This document shows, in pieces, positions 1 to 8,218 of a DNA stretch of 12,790 bases. The notes beneath the pieces are model-generated. The model saw only the letters and a list, made by a program, of their open reading frames with translations. It made no database searches and had not been told where the DNA came from. The translations under genes were made by a program, and so were the position numbers. Each line of letters opens with the position of its first letter. The stretch's first letter is position 1. Source of the stretch: DASVDE01 sp035558955 (GTDB taxonomy: Bacteria > Actinomycetota > Thermoleophilia > Solirubrobacterales > 70-9); NCBI GenBank assembly GCA_035558955.1, contig DATMBX010000115.1, forward strand, positions 1-12,790, given 5' to 3'.

Positions 1-530
1 CCCGTCGGAGGCTCTACAGAGGGTCGCCTGCGCGCGGCGGGCTGGCGTCTCGGCGCCGACTCCTCCCGCTTCGGCCGCCTGGCGCGGCGCTGCAACTCTG
101 TCTCGCAGTAGGGACAGAGCGCCCAACGTGGGTCCACCGGCTTTCTGCAGGTGGGGCAGGGGTCCTTGAGGCGACGCTGGCAGTTGGGGCAACACAGGAA
201 GTTCTTCTCGACCGGGTACTCGCAGTTCGGACAGGACTGCTCGGTCAGCTGGCGCACGCGCAGCTCGGCGGCCTTGATCTCCAGCTCCCGCTCATGGGCG
301 TCTTCGAGGAACTCCGGCGGGCGCACGATCGCGTAGACGGCGGTGCCGATGTAAGGGAAGAAGGAGGCGAGCGTCGCGCAACCGACGAGGAACGGGTCGG
401 AGATGCGGCGCTTGGCGTCGAGGTAGGTGTAGACGATCAGCGCCAGCCAGACGACGAAGAAGCCCAAGACGAGCAGGGACACGACCAAGTTGAGGCCGCC
501 GTTGCTGATGCCGAAGATCGCGAGTGACAT
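1..530 (-). CDS. Membrane-anchored double zinc ribbon protein (C-terminus cut by window edge)
   Basis: The frame is open from the ATG at 530-528 to the left edge with no stop, so at least 176 residues are visible and the C-terminus is missing. The N-terminus has a strong hydrophobic helix (about residues 13-38, rich in V/L/F/W) ending in YLDAKRR. A second hydrophobic stretch follows (about 45-66, including FFPYIGTAVYAIVRPPE). A charged, coiled-coil-like linker (about 67-85) leads to two zinc ribbons with four CxxC pairs: CPNC and CCPNC, then CPTC and CPYC (about residues 88-130). The visible tail is basic and Arg/Pro-rich. This is the double zinc ribbon (DZR) architecture. The role of such membrane-tethered ribbons is not established; protein or nucleic-acid binding at the membrane is possible. 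It probably ends the folC transcript. The Shine-Dalgarno is weak. Domain call is firm, function unknown. Confidence 0.85.
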   Translation of the reverse strand, partial: MSLAIFGISNGGLNLVVSLLVLGFFVVWLALIVYTYLDAKRRISDPFLVGCATLASFFPYIGTAVYAIVRPPEFLEDAHERELEIKAAELRVRQLTEQSCPNCEYPVEKNFLCCPNCQRRLKDPCPTCRKPVDPRWALCPYCETELQRRARRPKREESAPRRQPAARRRPSVEPPT

Positions 531-612
531 GGTGAGAGAGCCGCCTGAGCGGGAGCGGCAGTCTACTTCGCCGCCGAGGGCACGAACCCTGTCTTGAGGG
601 TGACGTGGGCGA

Positions 613-732
613 TCATAGGAAGAGGCTCCCGAACAGATAGCCGATGCCGAAGAAGACCAGGATCACCGCGGCGACCACCGCGGCGACCAGTCCCATCATC
701 GAGAGAAGCTCGGAGCCGGCGCTTCGATTCAC
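613..732 (-). CDS. Small single-helix membrane protein, 39 aa
   Basis: A short ORF starts at GTG (732-730) and ends at TGA (615-613). Its GTGA overlaps the folC stop codon by 4 nt, the classic arrangement for translational coupling. A GAGG at 744-741 sits 8 nt upstream of the GTG, inside the end of folC. The product begins polar (VNRSAGSELL), then forms one continuous hydrophobic helix from about residue 12 to the end (SMMGLVAAVVAAVILVFFGI followed by GYLFGSLFL). It has no cysteines, charged loop or signal-peptidase site, so it looks like a one-pass membrane microprotein. It lies between folC and the zinc-ribbon membrane protein and could partner the latter, but that is inference. I do not recognise a family. 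The coding case rests on the RBS, the overlap and the clean hydrophobic profile. Confidence 0.7.
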   Translation of the reverse strand: MNRSAGSELLSMMGLVAAVVAAVILVFFGIGYLFGSLFL

Positions 733-1970
733 GTTGAAATCCTCGCACGCGCAAGCAGATAGTGGGAGCCGGTGACGAGAAGGGATCCCCCTGGAGCCTC
801 GAGGGCTAGTGCGCGAGCACGACGCAAGGCCTCGTCGAACCTCGGCTCGACCTCCGCCGCCAGGCCGACGGCTCCGCAGAGGCGTGCCAACTCGGCGGCG
901 GGATGCGAGCCGGAGCCGGGCCGTCCGTGAGCCGCCAACGACTCGGCGGGGATCTCGGCGCAGACGGTGCGATCCAATACCGGCGCCAGCGCTCGCACCA
1001 TCTTCCCCGCGTCCTTGTCGGTGAGGATCGCCAGGCAGGCGACCACCGGTCCGCCACCCGCTACCTCCGGCAGCGCTTCGGCCAGCGCGGCGGCCCCGTC
1101 GGGGTTGTGGGCGGCGTCGAGGAAAGTCGGCGGGTCGTCGGCAATCCGCTCCAGACGGCCGGGGATCGTCAGGGTCGCGGCGACGGCGGCAACCCTCTCG
1201 CGGTCGAGCTCGCCGATGAACGCTTCGGCGGCGGCCATCGCCAGGGCGAAGTTGCGCCGCTGGAAACGGCCGGGGGCGCGTAGGCGCAGCTCAGAGCCGG
1301 GGTCCTCGGGAGCCCGGATCAACTCAGCCCCGCGCTCCCGCGCGACTTCCTCGGCCAGGAGCGCGACCTCCGGGCTCACCCGGCCCATCACAAGGGTCGA
1401 GTGATCGCGCAGCACCGCGAGCTTCTCGGCGGCGATCTCGATCTCGCTCTCCCCCAGCCACTCGGTGTGGTCGAGCCCAACCGATGTCAGCACGGTGACC
1501 CGCGACGGAATCGTGTTCGTCGCGTCCAGTCTTCCCCCCAGCCCGGCCTCTATCACCCCGGCCTGGACCCGAGCCGTGGCGAAGGCGACGAAGGATGCCG
1601 CCGTTGCCGCCTCGAACTGGGTCACCGCCTCCCCCTCGTTCAATGTGCGGTTGACGACCTCTGCGGCCTGGGCGACGCGCGCCACCACGGCAGCGAACTC
1701 CTCCCGCCCGATCTCCTCGCCATGCAGAAGCGTGCGCTCCGACCAGCGTGAGGCGTGCGGAGACAGGCTGGCGCCGGCGCTCACCCCATGCGCCTCCAGC
1801 AACGCCGCGGTCATCCGCGTCACCGAGGACTTGCCGTTGGTGCCGACGACGTGGATCGAGGCGAAGCGGTGCTGGGGCATGCCCAGCGCAGTCGTCAGCC
1901 TGTGCATCCGATCGAGGCCGAGCTTCCAGCCGATCGGCTCCAGCGAGTCGAGGTAGGCCTCGGGCTCTAT
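729..1970 (-). CDS. folC: Bifunctional folylpolyglutamate synthase / dihydrofolate synthase
   Basis: FolC ligates glutamate to folates (and often to dihydropteroate) using ATP in the cytoplasm. Visible motifs are the P-loop GTNGKSS (about residues 43-49), the family signature GLGGRLDATN (about 143-152), SVGLDHTEWLG (about 163-173) and LDAAHNPDGAAAL in the C-terminal domain. The first ATG (1907) would begin at MHRLTTALGM and discard the usual N-terminal segment. In the same frame upstream lies EPEAYLDSLEPIGWKLGLDR, which matches the family's start, but no ATG, GTG or TTG precedes it. I therefore place the start at ATA (1970-1968). It overlaps the valS stop as ATAG and lies 8 nt after GAGGAG. 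That gives 413 residues, normal for the family. If ATA is not used, the protein starts at 1907 (392 residues). Function is certain; the start is inferred. Confidence 0.93.
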   Translation of the reverse strand: MEPEAYLDSLEPIGWKLGLDRMHRLTTALGMPQHRFASIHVVGTNGKSSVTRMTAALLEAHGVSAGASLSPHASRWSERTLLHGEEIGREEFAAVVARVAQAAEVVNRTLNEGEAVTQFEAATAASFVAFATARVQAGVIEAGLGGRLDATNTIPSRVTVLTSVGLDHTEWLGESEIEIAAEKLAVLRDHSTLVMGRVSPEVALLAEEVARERGAELIRAPEDPGSELRLRAPGRFQRRNFALAMAAAEAFIGELDRERVAAVAATLTIPGRLERIADDPPTFLDAAHNPDGAAALAEALPEVAGGGPVVACLAILTDKDAGKMVRALAPVLDRTVCAEIPAESLAAHGRPGSGSHPAAELARLCGAVGLAAEVEPRFDEALRRARALALEAPGGSLLVTGSHYLLARARIST

Positions 1971-4525
1971 TCGGAGAGCTCCTCGAGCTCGGCACGGTAG
2001 CGCTCGAGCTTGCCGCGCTCCTCCTCGACGACCTCGGGAGGCGCCTTGGCGACGAAGCGCTCGTTGGCGAGTTTCTTCTCCGCCCGCGCGACCTCGGTGC
2101 GCAGCTCGACGCGGCGCTTCTCCAGCCGTGTTTCAACCGCCGTGGCGTCGATTTCCGTCGAGGGCAAGACCCGGACGGGACCGACCGTGGCAACCGGGTT
2201 CCCACCGTCGGCAACGAACTCGAAGCGAGCGAGGCGGCCGACGAACTCCTGCGGATCGACTCCGTCGACGCGCGCCGGCAGCACACTCGCCACGGGGACC
2301 TCGACCAGGTCGCGCCAGGCGCGAAGGCGGCGTGTCAGTTCGATTCCCGCCTCCACGTCGGCCTCCGCCGCGGGATCGAAGAGCGACTCATCGGCCCGTG
2401 GGAACGGGTGGACCGTCAGGTGACTCTTGCGCGCGAGATGGTAGGACCAGATCTCCTCGGTGACGAAGGGCATGATCGGGTGCAGCAGGGCGAGCGTGCG
2501 CTCCAGCGCCCAAAGCAGCGTCGCCGAGACCTCGGCCTCACCCTCGTACAGCCGGGGCTTGACGATCTCCAGGTACCAGTCGCACAGCTCCGACCAGAAG
2601 AACGCGTATGCCTCCTGGGCGGCGTGGGCGAAGTCGTAGGAATCGAGCTTCTCGGTGACCGAAGCGATCGTCCGTTCCAGCCGCGAGAGGATCCAGCGGT
2701 CCTCGACGTGCAGCGGGCGCGCCTCCGCCTCGACCTCGGCTGCGTTCAGAAGAATCAGCCGGCTCGCGTTCCACAACTTGTTGGAGAGGTCGCGCCCCTG
2801 CTCGACCTTGGCGTCGGAGTAGCGCACGTCCTGGGTCGAGGACATCGCCAGCAGGCCGAAACGAAGCGCGTCGGCGCCGTGCACGTCGATCTCCTCCAGC
2901 GGGTCGATCCCGGTGCCGAGGCTCTTCGACATCCGCCGCCCGTCGCGGGCCTGGATCACCGAGTGGACGTAGACGTCGCGAAAGGGCACCGCGCCGGGGA
3001 ACTCGAGCCCGGTCATGATCATCCGCGCCACCCAGAGGAAGAGGATCTCCCGCGCGGTGGTGAGGAAGCTGGTCGGGTAGAAGGCGCGCAGCTCCGGCGT
3101 GTCGTCTGGCCAGCCGAGCGTGGCGAAGGGCCAGATCGCCGAGCTGAACCAGGTGTCGAGCACGTCCTCCTCCTGGCGCAGCTCCCCGTCGCAGGCGCCG
3201 CAGCGCTCGGGCGCCTCCTCGCCGACGAAGGTCTCCTCGCAGGGATCGCAGTACCAGACGGGAATCCGGTGCCCCCACCAGAGCTGGCGCGAGATGCACC
3301 AGGGGCGGATCTCCCGCATCCAGTCGAGGTAGACGCGCTTCCAACGCGGCGGCGTTATCCGCACCTCGTCGCGCTCGACGGCCTCGATCGCCGGCTGCGC
3401 CAGCTCGTCCATACGGCAGAACCACTGCAGGGAGATCAGCGGCTCGATCCGCTCCCCCGAGCGATGGGAGAAGGGGACCGAGTGAACGTAAGGTTCCTCG
3501 GCGCGCAGCAGGCCCTCATCGCGCAGAGCCGCGACGACCGCCTTCTGCGCCTCGGCGGCGGCCATCCCCGCGAAGCGTCCCGCCTCCTCTGTCATCCGCC
3601 CGTCGGGCCCGATCACGCCGATCTCCTCCAGCCCGTTCCTGCGGCCGATCTCGAAGTCGTTGGGGTCGTGGCCTGGAGTGATCTTCAGCGCCCCGGTGCC
3701 GAACTCGGGGTCGACGTGCTCGTCGGCGATTATCGGCAGACGGCGGCCTACCAGAGGCAGGATGCAGTGCTCCCCGACCAGATCGGCGTAGCGCTCGTCG
3801 CCGGGATTCACCGCGACCGCCGTGTCGGCGAGCATCGTCTCCGGGCGCACGGTTGCGACGGTCAGCACCCGGTCGGAGCCCTCCACGGGGTAGTCGATCG
3901 AGTAGAGCGTGTCCTCGACCTCACGGTTCTCGACCTCGAGGTCGGAGATCGCCGAGTGCGATCCCGGGTCCCAGTTGACCATGTAGTTGTCGCGGTAGAT
4001 GTAGCCCTTGTCGAAGAGCTGCTTGAAGACGCGGTAGACGGCCCTCACGTAGCCCTCGTCGAGGGTGAAGCGCTCGCGCTCGTAGTCGCAGGAGGCGCCG
4101 AGCCGCTTGTACTGCTCGACGATCGTCGATCCGTACTCCTCTTTCCAGGCCCAAACCCGCCTGACGAACTCCTCGCGGCCAAGCTCATGGCGGTCGATGC
4201 CCTCCGCGCGGAGCATCTTCTCGACCACAGACTGGGTGGCGATGCCGGCGTGGTCGGTGCCGAGAGTCCAGAGCGCCTTGCGCCCTTTCATTCGATTCAT
4301 CCGCACCAGCGCGTCCTGCATCGCGCCATTCAGCGCGTGGCCCATGTGCAGGGCGCCGGTGACGTTCGGCGGCGGGATAGCAACCGAAAAGTTCTCCTCC
4401 GCCGTCCCCTCGGCTTCCGGGTGGAAGTAGCCGGCTTCCATCCACTCGGCAAAGACCCGCCCCTCGACCTCGGAGGGGTCGTAGCGAGTCGTCTTCTCCA
4501 GCGTTTCGCGCCGCTCGCCGCTCAC
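1967..4525 (-). CDS. valS: Valyl-tRNA synthetase
   Basis: ValRS is a class I aminoacyl-tRNA synthetase that charges tRNA-Val and edits mischarged threonine. The 852-residue product carries the HIGH-type motif HMGH (60-63) after PPPNVTGAL. The editing (CP1) domain contains TVATVRPETMLADTAVAV (about 223-240). WCISRQLWWGHRIPVWYCD is at about 409-427. A zinc knuckle has CxxC pairs at 426/429 and 442/445. The KMSKS variant RMSKS is at 531-535. An anticodon-binding domain with CDWYLE follows, then a C-terminal coiled coil (about 797-852) with the typical KLANERFVAKAPPEVVEEE stretch. The start is GTG (4525-4523), 10 nt after the clpX stop, giving the N-terminus MSGERRETLEKTTRYDPSEVE. There is no clear Shine-Dalgarno, so coupling to clpX is likely. 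Length is at the short end of the family but all domains are present. Confidence 0.98.
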   Translation of the reverse strand: MSGERRETLEKTTRYDPSEVEGRVFAEWMEAGYFHPEAEGTAEENFSVAIPPPNVTGALHMGHALNGAMQDALVRMNRMKGRKALWTLGTDHAGIATQSVVEKMLRAEGIDRHELGREEFVRRVWAWKEEYGSTIVEQYKRLGASCDYERERFTLDEGYVRAVYRVFKQLFDKGYIYRDNYMVNWDPGSHSAISDLEVENREVEDTLYSIDYPVEGSDRVLTVATVRPETMLADTAVAVNPGDERYADLVGEHCILPLVGRRLPIIADEHVDPEFGTGALKITPGHDPNDFEIGRRNGLEEIGVIGPDGRMTEEAGRFAGMAAAEAQKAVVAALRDEGLLRAEEPYVHSVPFSHRSGERIEPLISLQWFCRMDELAQPAIEAVERDEVRITPPRWKRVYLDWMREIRPWCISRQLWWGHRIPVWYCDPCEETFVGEEAPERCGACDGELRQEEDVLDTWFSSAIWPFATLGWPDDTPELRAFYPTSFLTTAREILFLWVARMIMTGLEFPGAVPFRDVYVHSVIQARDGRRMSKSLGTGIDPLEEIDVHGADALRFGLLAMSSTQDVRYSDAKVEQGRDLSNKLWNASRLILLNAAEVEAEARPLHVEDRWILSRLERTIASVTEKLDSYDFAHAAQEAYAFFWSELCDWYLEIVKPRLYEGEAEVSATLLWALERTLALLHPIMPFVTEEIWSYHLARKSHLTVHPFPRADESLFDPAAEADVEAGIELTRRLRAWRDLVEVPVASVLPARVDGVDPQEFVGRLARFEFVADGGNPVATVGPVRVLPSTEIDATAVETRLEKRRVELRTEVARAEKKLANERFVAKAPPEVVEEERGKLERYRAELEELSE
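1979..1984 (-). promoter_or_regulatory. Ribosome binding site deciding the folC start (ATA)
   Basis: GAGGAG, embedded in the last codons of valS, ends 8 nt before the ATA at 1970-1968. The same 8-nt spacing is seen at clpX and at the 39-residue ORF. It is the best Shine-Dalgarno near the conserved FolC N-terminus; the ATG at 1907 has no comparable motif at a good distance. Confidence 0.5.
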
Positions 4526-4535
4526 GAGCGCGAGT

Positions 4536-5822
<1,287 letters not shown>

Positions 5823-5987
5823 CGGAATCCCCTCCTTGCGGGGCGGGTGGGTTGCCTACCGGCGTCGCGCCCCAAAGCTTAGAGGCAGTCGCAAGCCGGC
5901 CCTGTCGGTTCGGTCGTTTACTTCGCGGGACCGACCGTCCCTTCCTCTGACCGGCGCCTTGCGCGCCCGGGAATGACGAGAGTCGAG
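5823..5987 (-). other. clpP-clpX intergenic leader with small hairpins
   Basis: This 165-nt gap is the longest inside the tig-folC run. Read leftward it holds a bulged hairpin at 5970-5951 (CCGG-CGC pairing with GCG-CCGG, 5-nt loop), 17 nt after the clpP stop. A 5-bp hairpin follows at 5941-5927 (GGGAC/GTCCC). Neither has a U-tract. A TAAGCT hexamer (about 5883-5878) would fit a TANNNT -10 box but lacks a convincing -35. The gap may hold a partial terminator plus a clpX promoter. I see no ORF in it other than the start of clpX. Confidence 0.3.
5831..5837 (-). promoter_or_regulatory. Strong ribosome binding site deciding the clpX start (CTG)
   Basis: AAGGAGG, a near-full anti-Shine-Dalgarno match, ends 8 nt before CTG 5822-5820. 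The only other near-cognate codon nearby is an ATT two codons upstream of the CTG, too close to the motif. The placement fixes CTG as the initiation codon of clpX. Confidence 0.8.
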
Positions 5988-6572
5988 CTAGTGGTGCTCG
6001 ATGACGCGGTCGACGAGGCTGTATTCCTTCGCCTCTTCCGCGCTCATGAAGTAATCGCGATCGGTGTCTCTCGTGACCTTCTCGAAGGACTGGCCGGTGT
6101 GCTTGGCGAGGATCTCGTCGAGGCGTCTGCGGACGTCGATGATCTCTTTTGCGTGGATCTCGATGTCGGTCGCCTGGCCCTGGAAGCCGGATGAGACCTG
6201 GTGGATGAGGATCTTCGAGTTCGGCAGCGACATCCGCTTGCCCGCGGCGCCGCCGGCCAGCAGCAGCGCCCCCATGCTCATCGCGATGCCGACGCAGATC
6301 GTCTGCACGTCGGGCTTGATGAACTGCATCGTGTCGTAGATCGCCAGACCCGAGTAGACGGAGCCGCCCGGGGAGTTGATGTAGAGGCTGATGTCCTTGT
6401 CCGGATCCTCGGACTCCAGGTGCAGCAGCTGGGCGACGATCAGGTTGGCGATGTCCTGCGTGACCTCGGTGCCGAGAAAGATGATCCGCTCATTGAGCAG
6501 GCGCGAGTAGATGTCGAACGAACGCTCGCCGCGCGAGGTCTGCTCGACGACCATTGGGACCAGAGGGCTCAT
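5988..6572 (-). CDS. clpP: ATP-dependent Clp protease proteolytic subunit ClpP
   Basis: ClpP is the serine peptidase barrel that degrades proteins unfolded by ClpX. The product has 194 residues from ATG 6572-6570 (MSPLVPMVVEQTSRGERSFD). The triad is visible: Ser99 in GIAMSMG, His124 in ILIHQ and Asp173 in DTDRDYF. SPGGSVYSGLAIYD and the hydrophobic LIVAQLL stretch are also typical. After the catalytic His the usual Pro is Val (IHQVSSGFQG), and the Ser motif reads IAMSMG rather than the common AASMG. A longer frame reaches into the end of tig, but its extra N-terminal residues are Arg-rich and unlike ClpP. The Shine-Dalgarno is poor; a TATAGA hexamer lies at 6587-6582, 9 nt before the ATG. clpP follows tig by 43 nt. 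Only one clpP lies here, whereas many actinomycetes have two in tandem. Confidence 0.97.
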   Translation of the reverse strand: MSPLVPMVVEQTSRGERSFDIYSRLLNERIIFLGTEVTQDIANLIVAQLLHLESEDPDKDISLYINSPGGSVYSGLAIYDTMQFIKPDVQTICVGIAMSMGALLLAGGAAGKRMSLPNSKILIHQVSSGFQGQATDIEIHAKEIIDVRRRLDEILAKHTGQSFEKVTRDTDRDYFMSAEEAKEYSLVDRVIEHH

Positions 6573-6615
6573 GGCTCGCACTCTATAGAAGGCGTCCGGC
6601 GTGCCCGCGCCATAC

Positions 6616-7998
6616 TCAGTCGGAGCCGGGGGTCCAGAGATTGCCCGCCGCCTCGCGCTCCTTCTCCGGAGTCCACAGCTTCTCGCGAGCCTCGGCCTGG
6701 CCAAGCGCGATCGGCTTCGCCGACTCGGCGATCAGGTCGATCGCCTTGCGCACCCTTATGTCCTCGCTGACCAGCGCGTCACGGCCGTTCTCGCGCAGGC
6801 GCTCCAGCAGCTTCTCGGGCGTGGTCCGCTCGTGCTCGGCGGTGTGCGCGAGCGCCTCGACCATCTCCTCTTCGGAGACCTCGATGCCCTCGGCCTCGGC
6901 GATCGCGGTCAGGACCGCTTCGCGCTTCAGCTCCTGCTCTGCGTCGGGCTTGGCCTCCGCGATCACCTCGTCGCGCGTTTTGCCCTGCATCTGCAGGTAG
7001 GCGTTGGGGTCCATCCCGCGCGAGGCGAGCTGGCGCTCGACCCGCTCCCAGCGCTCTGCCGCGCGGGCGGTCGCCAGCTCGTCGGGTAGCTCGACCGTCG
7101 CCTTCTCCACCGCGGCGTCGATCGCCGCGATCCGGAAGTCCTGCTCGATCCTCTGCCCGACCGCTTCGGCCAGTTTCTCGCGGATGTCGGCCCGCAGCTC
7201 CTCGACCGTGTCGAACTCCGAAGCCTCGGAGGCGAAGTCGTCGTCCAGCTCGGGGAGGACCTTCTCGCGGACCTCCTTGACGGAAACGGCGAAGACCGCA
7301 TCCTTCCCGGCCAGCTGCTCGGCGTGGTAATCGGCGGGGAAGGTGACCTTGACCTCGCGCTCCTCGCCGCCTCTCGCGCCGGTGAGCTGCGCCTCGAAAC
7401 CCTCGATCAGCTGGCCGCCGCCGAGTTGCAACAGGTAGTCGTTTGCCTTGCCGCCCTCGAACGGCTCGCCGTCGACGGAGCCCTCGAAGTCGACCAGCAG
7501 CGCGTCGCCTTCGGCGCCGGCGCGCTCCACCGGCTCCAACCGGGCGAAGCTCTCGCGGATCCGCTCGATCTCGCGCTCGACGATGTCGTCCGGGACCTCG
7601 GTGTCGGCCTTGCCGACCTCCAGCCCCTTGTAGTCGCCCAGCTTCGCCTTCGGCCTCACCCCCACCTCGAATTTGAAGGAGAGCGGCTCGCCCTCCTCCT
7701 CGGGGGCGGAGACGATCTCGATGCTGGGGTCGCCGACCGGGCTGACCCCGGAGGCGAGCAGGGCTCGCTCGTACCACTCGGGAAGCGAGTCGCGAATCGC
7801 CTCCTCCAGGACGGCGCCGTAGCCGAGCCGCTGGATCACCAGCGAAGGCGGCGCCTTGCCCTTGCGGAAACCCGGCATCCGCATCTCCCGCGCCATCGCG
7901 CGGGCGGCGCGCTGCGTGCCGCGATCCACATCTTTGGCCGGAACCTCGACCTCGACCCGCGCGCGGGAGTCGGGCAGCTCTGTGACCGTCGTCTGCAT
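6616..7998 (-). CDS. tig: Trigger factor (ribosome-associated chaperone / prolyl isomerase)
   Basis: Trigger factor docks at the ribosomal exit tunnel and shields nascent chains. The 460-residue product has the ribosome-binding signature GFRKGKAP (43-50) in its N-terminal domain. An FKBP-type PPIase domain spans about 164-245 (GDALLVDFEGSVDGEPFEGG, then GGGQLIEGFE). The long helical C-terminal chaperone domain runs to about 430. The tail carries a short repeat: LWTP at 441-444 and again at 454-457, separated by a charged linker and ending LWTPGSD. The start is ATG 7998-7996 with AGGG about 10 nt upstream. A TAGGGT at about 8013-8008 would fit a -10 box giving an almost leaderless mRNA, but no -35 is obvious. 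A strong hairpin ends 28 nt upstream, so tig probably opens a new transcription unit with clpP and clpX. Confidence 0.97.
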   Translation of the reverse strand: MQTTVTELPDSRARVEVEVPAKDVDRGTQRAARAMAREMRMPGFRKGKAPPSLVIQRLGYGAVLEEAIRDSLPEWYERALLASGVSPVGDPSIEIVSAPEEEGEPLSFKFEVGVRPKAKLGDYKGLEVGKADTEVPDDIVEREIERIRESFARLEPVERAGAEGDALLVDFEGSVDGEPFEGGKANDYLLQLGGGQLIEGFEAQLTGARGGEEREVKVTFPADYHAEQLAGKDAVFAVSVKEVREKVLPELDDDFASEASEFDTVEELRADIREKLAEAVGQRIEQDFRIAAIDAAVEKATVELPDELATARAAERWERVERQLASRGMDPNAYLQMQGKTRDEVIAEAKPDAEQELKREAVLTAIAEAEGIEVSEEEMVEALAHTAEHERTTPEKLLERLRENGRDALVSEDIRVRKAIDLIAESAKPIALGQAEAREKLWTPEKEREAAGNLWTPGSD

Positions 7999-8026
7999 CG
8001 GCGCCGGACCCTAGAGGAATCACAAC

Positions 8027-8078
8027 CGCTTCCGCTGCGACTTATCCCTGTCTGTCAGGGACAAGTCGCAACGGAGCG
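8027..8078 (-). terminator. Very strong hairpin between the 45-aa ORF and tig
   Basis: Read leftward, the arm 8078-8056 pairs with 8050-8027 over about 23 bp, with two G-U wobbles, one bulged A and a 5-nt loop (ACAGA). The core is GCGACUUGUCCCUG against CAGGGAUAAGUCGC. In the minus-strand RNA the two non-Watson-Crick positions are G-U, whereas on the plus strand they would be C-A mismatches. This favours function in leftward transcripts. It begins 2 nt after the stop codon of the 45-residue ORF, which fits a terminator for the upstream unit. There is no real U-tract after it. A repetitive extragenic palindrome or a 5' element of tig are alternatives. Confidence 0.7.
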
Positions 8079-8080
8079 AT

Positions 8081-8218
8081 TTAGCCGCGGCGTTGGCGCA
8101 GGCCCTTGCGCAGCGCTACCGCGAAATCGAGGGCAAAGGAGAGGCCCCGGCCCACCGGGCCGGTGACCAGCCAGGCCTTCAGACGGCCTAGGGGATCACT
8201 GCCTCGCCTAGTTGCCAC
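8081..8218 (-). CDS. Hypothetical 45-aa protein
   Basis: A short ORF from GTG (8218-8216) to TAA (8083-8081) overlaps the last 11 nt of the spermidine-synthase-like gene in another frame. The product is basic with an amphipathic or hydrophobic centre: after MATRRGSDPLGRLKAW comes LVTGPVGRGLSFALDFAVAL, then RKGLRQRRG at the end. A weak GGGA lies about 7 nt before the GTG. The stop is immediately followed by the strong hairpin, so the ORF sits neatly between the preceding gene and the terminator. Composition looks coding rather than random (GTG start, balanced hydrophobic segment, Arg-rich tail). I do not recognise a family; it resembles a short membrane-associated helix. Conservation in relatives would decide whether it is real. 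Confidence 0.5.
   Translation of the reverse strand: MATRRGSDPLGRLKAWLVTGPVGRGLSFALDFAVALRKGLRQRRG

Noticed and set aside
540..559. Weak hairpin (GCCGC/GCGGC) just upstream of the zinc-ribbon gene
   Set aside because: A 5-bp stem with a 10-nt loop and no T-run is common by chance in GC-rich sequence.
563..616. 17-codon ORF whose ATG overlaps the stop of the 39-aa ORF (ATGA)
   Set aside because: The overlap is suggestive, but 17 codons with no domain and no independent RBS are too little to call a gene; it may be chance.
6582..6587. TATAGA as a clpP promoter -10 box
   Set aside because: No matching -35 element is visible at 16-18 nt; a single hexamer is not enough.
6573..6704. 45-residue N-terminal extension of ClpP
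   Set aside because: It overlaps the tig C-terminus in another frame, is Arg-rich and unlike known ClpP propeptides; ATG 6572 gives the standard N-terminus.
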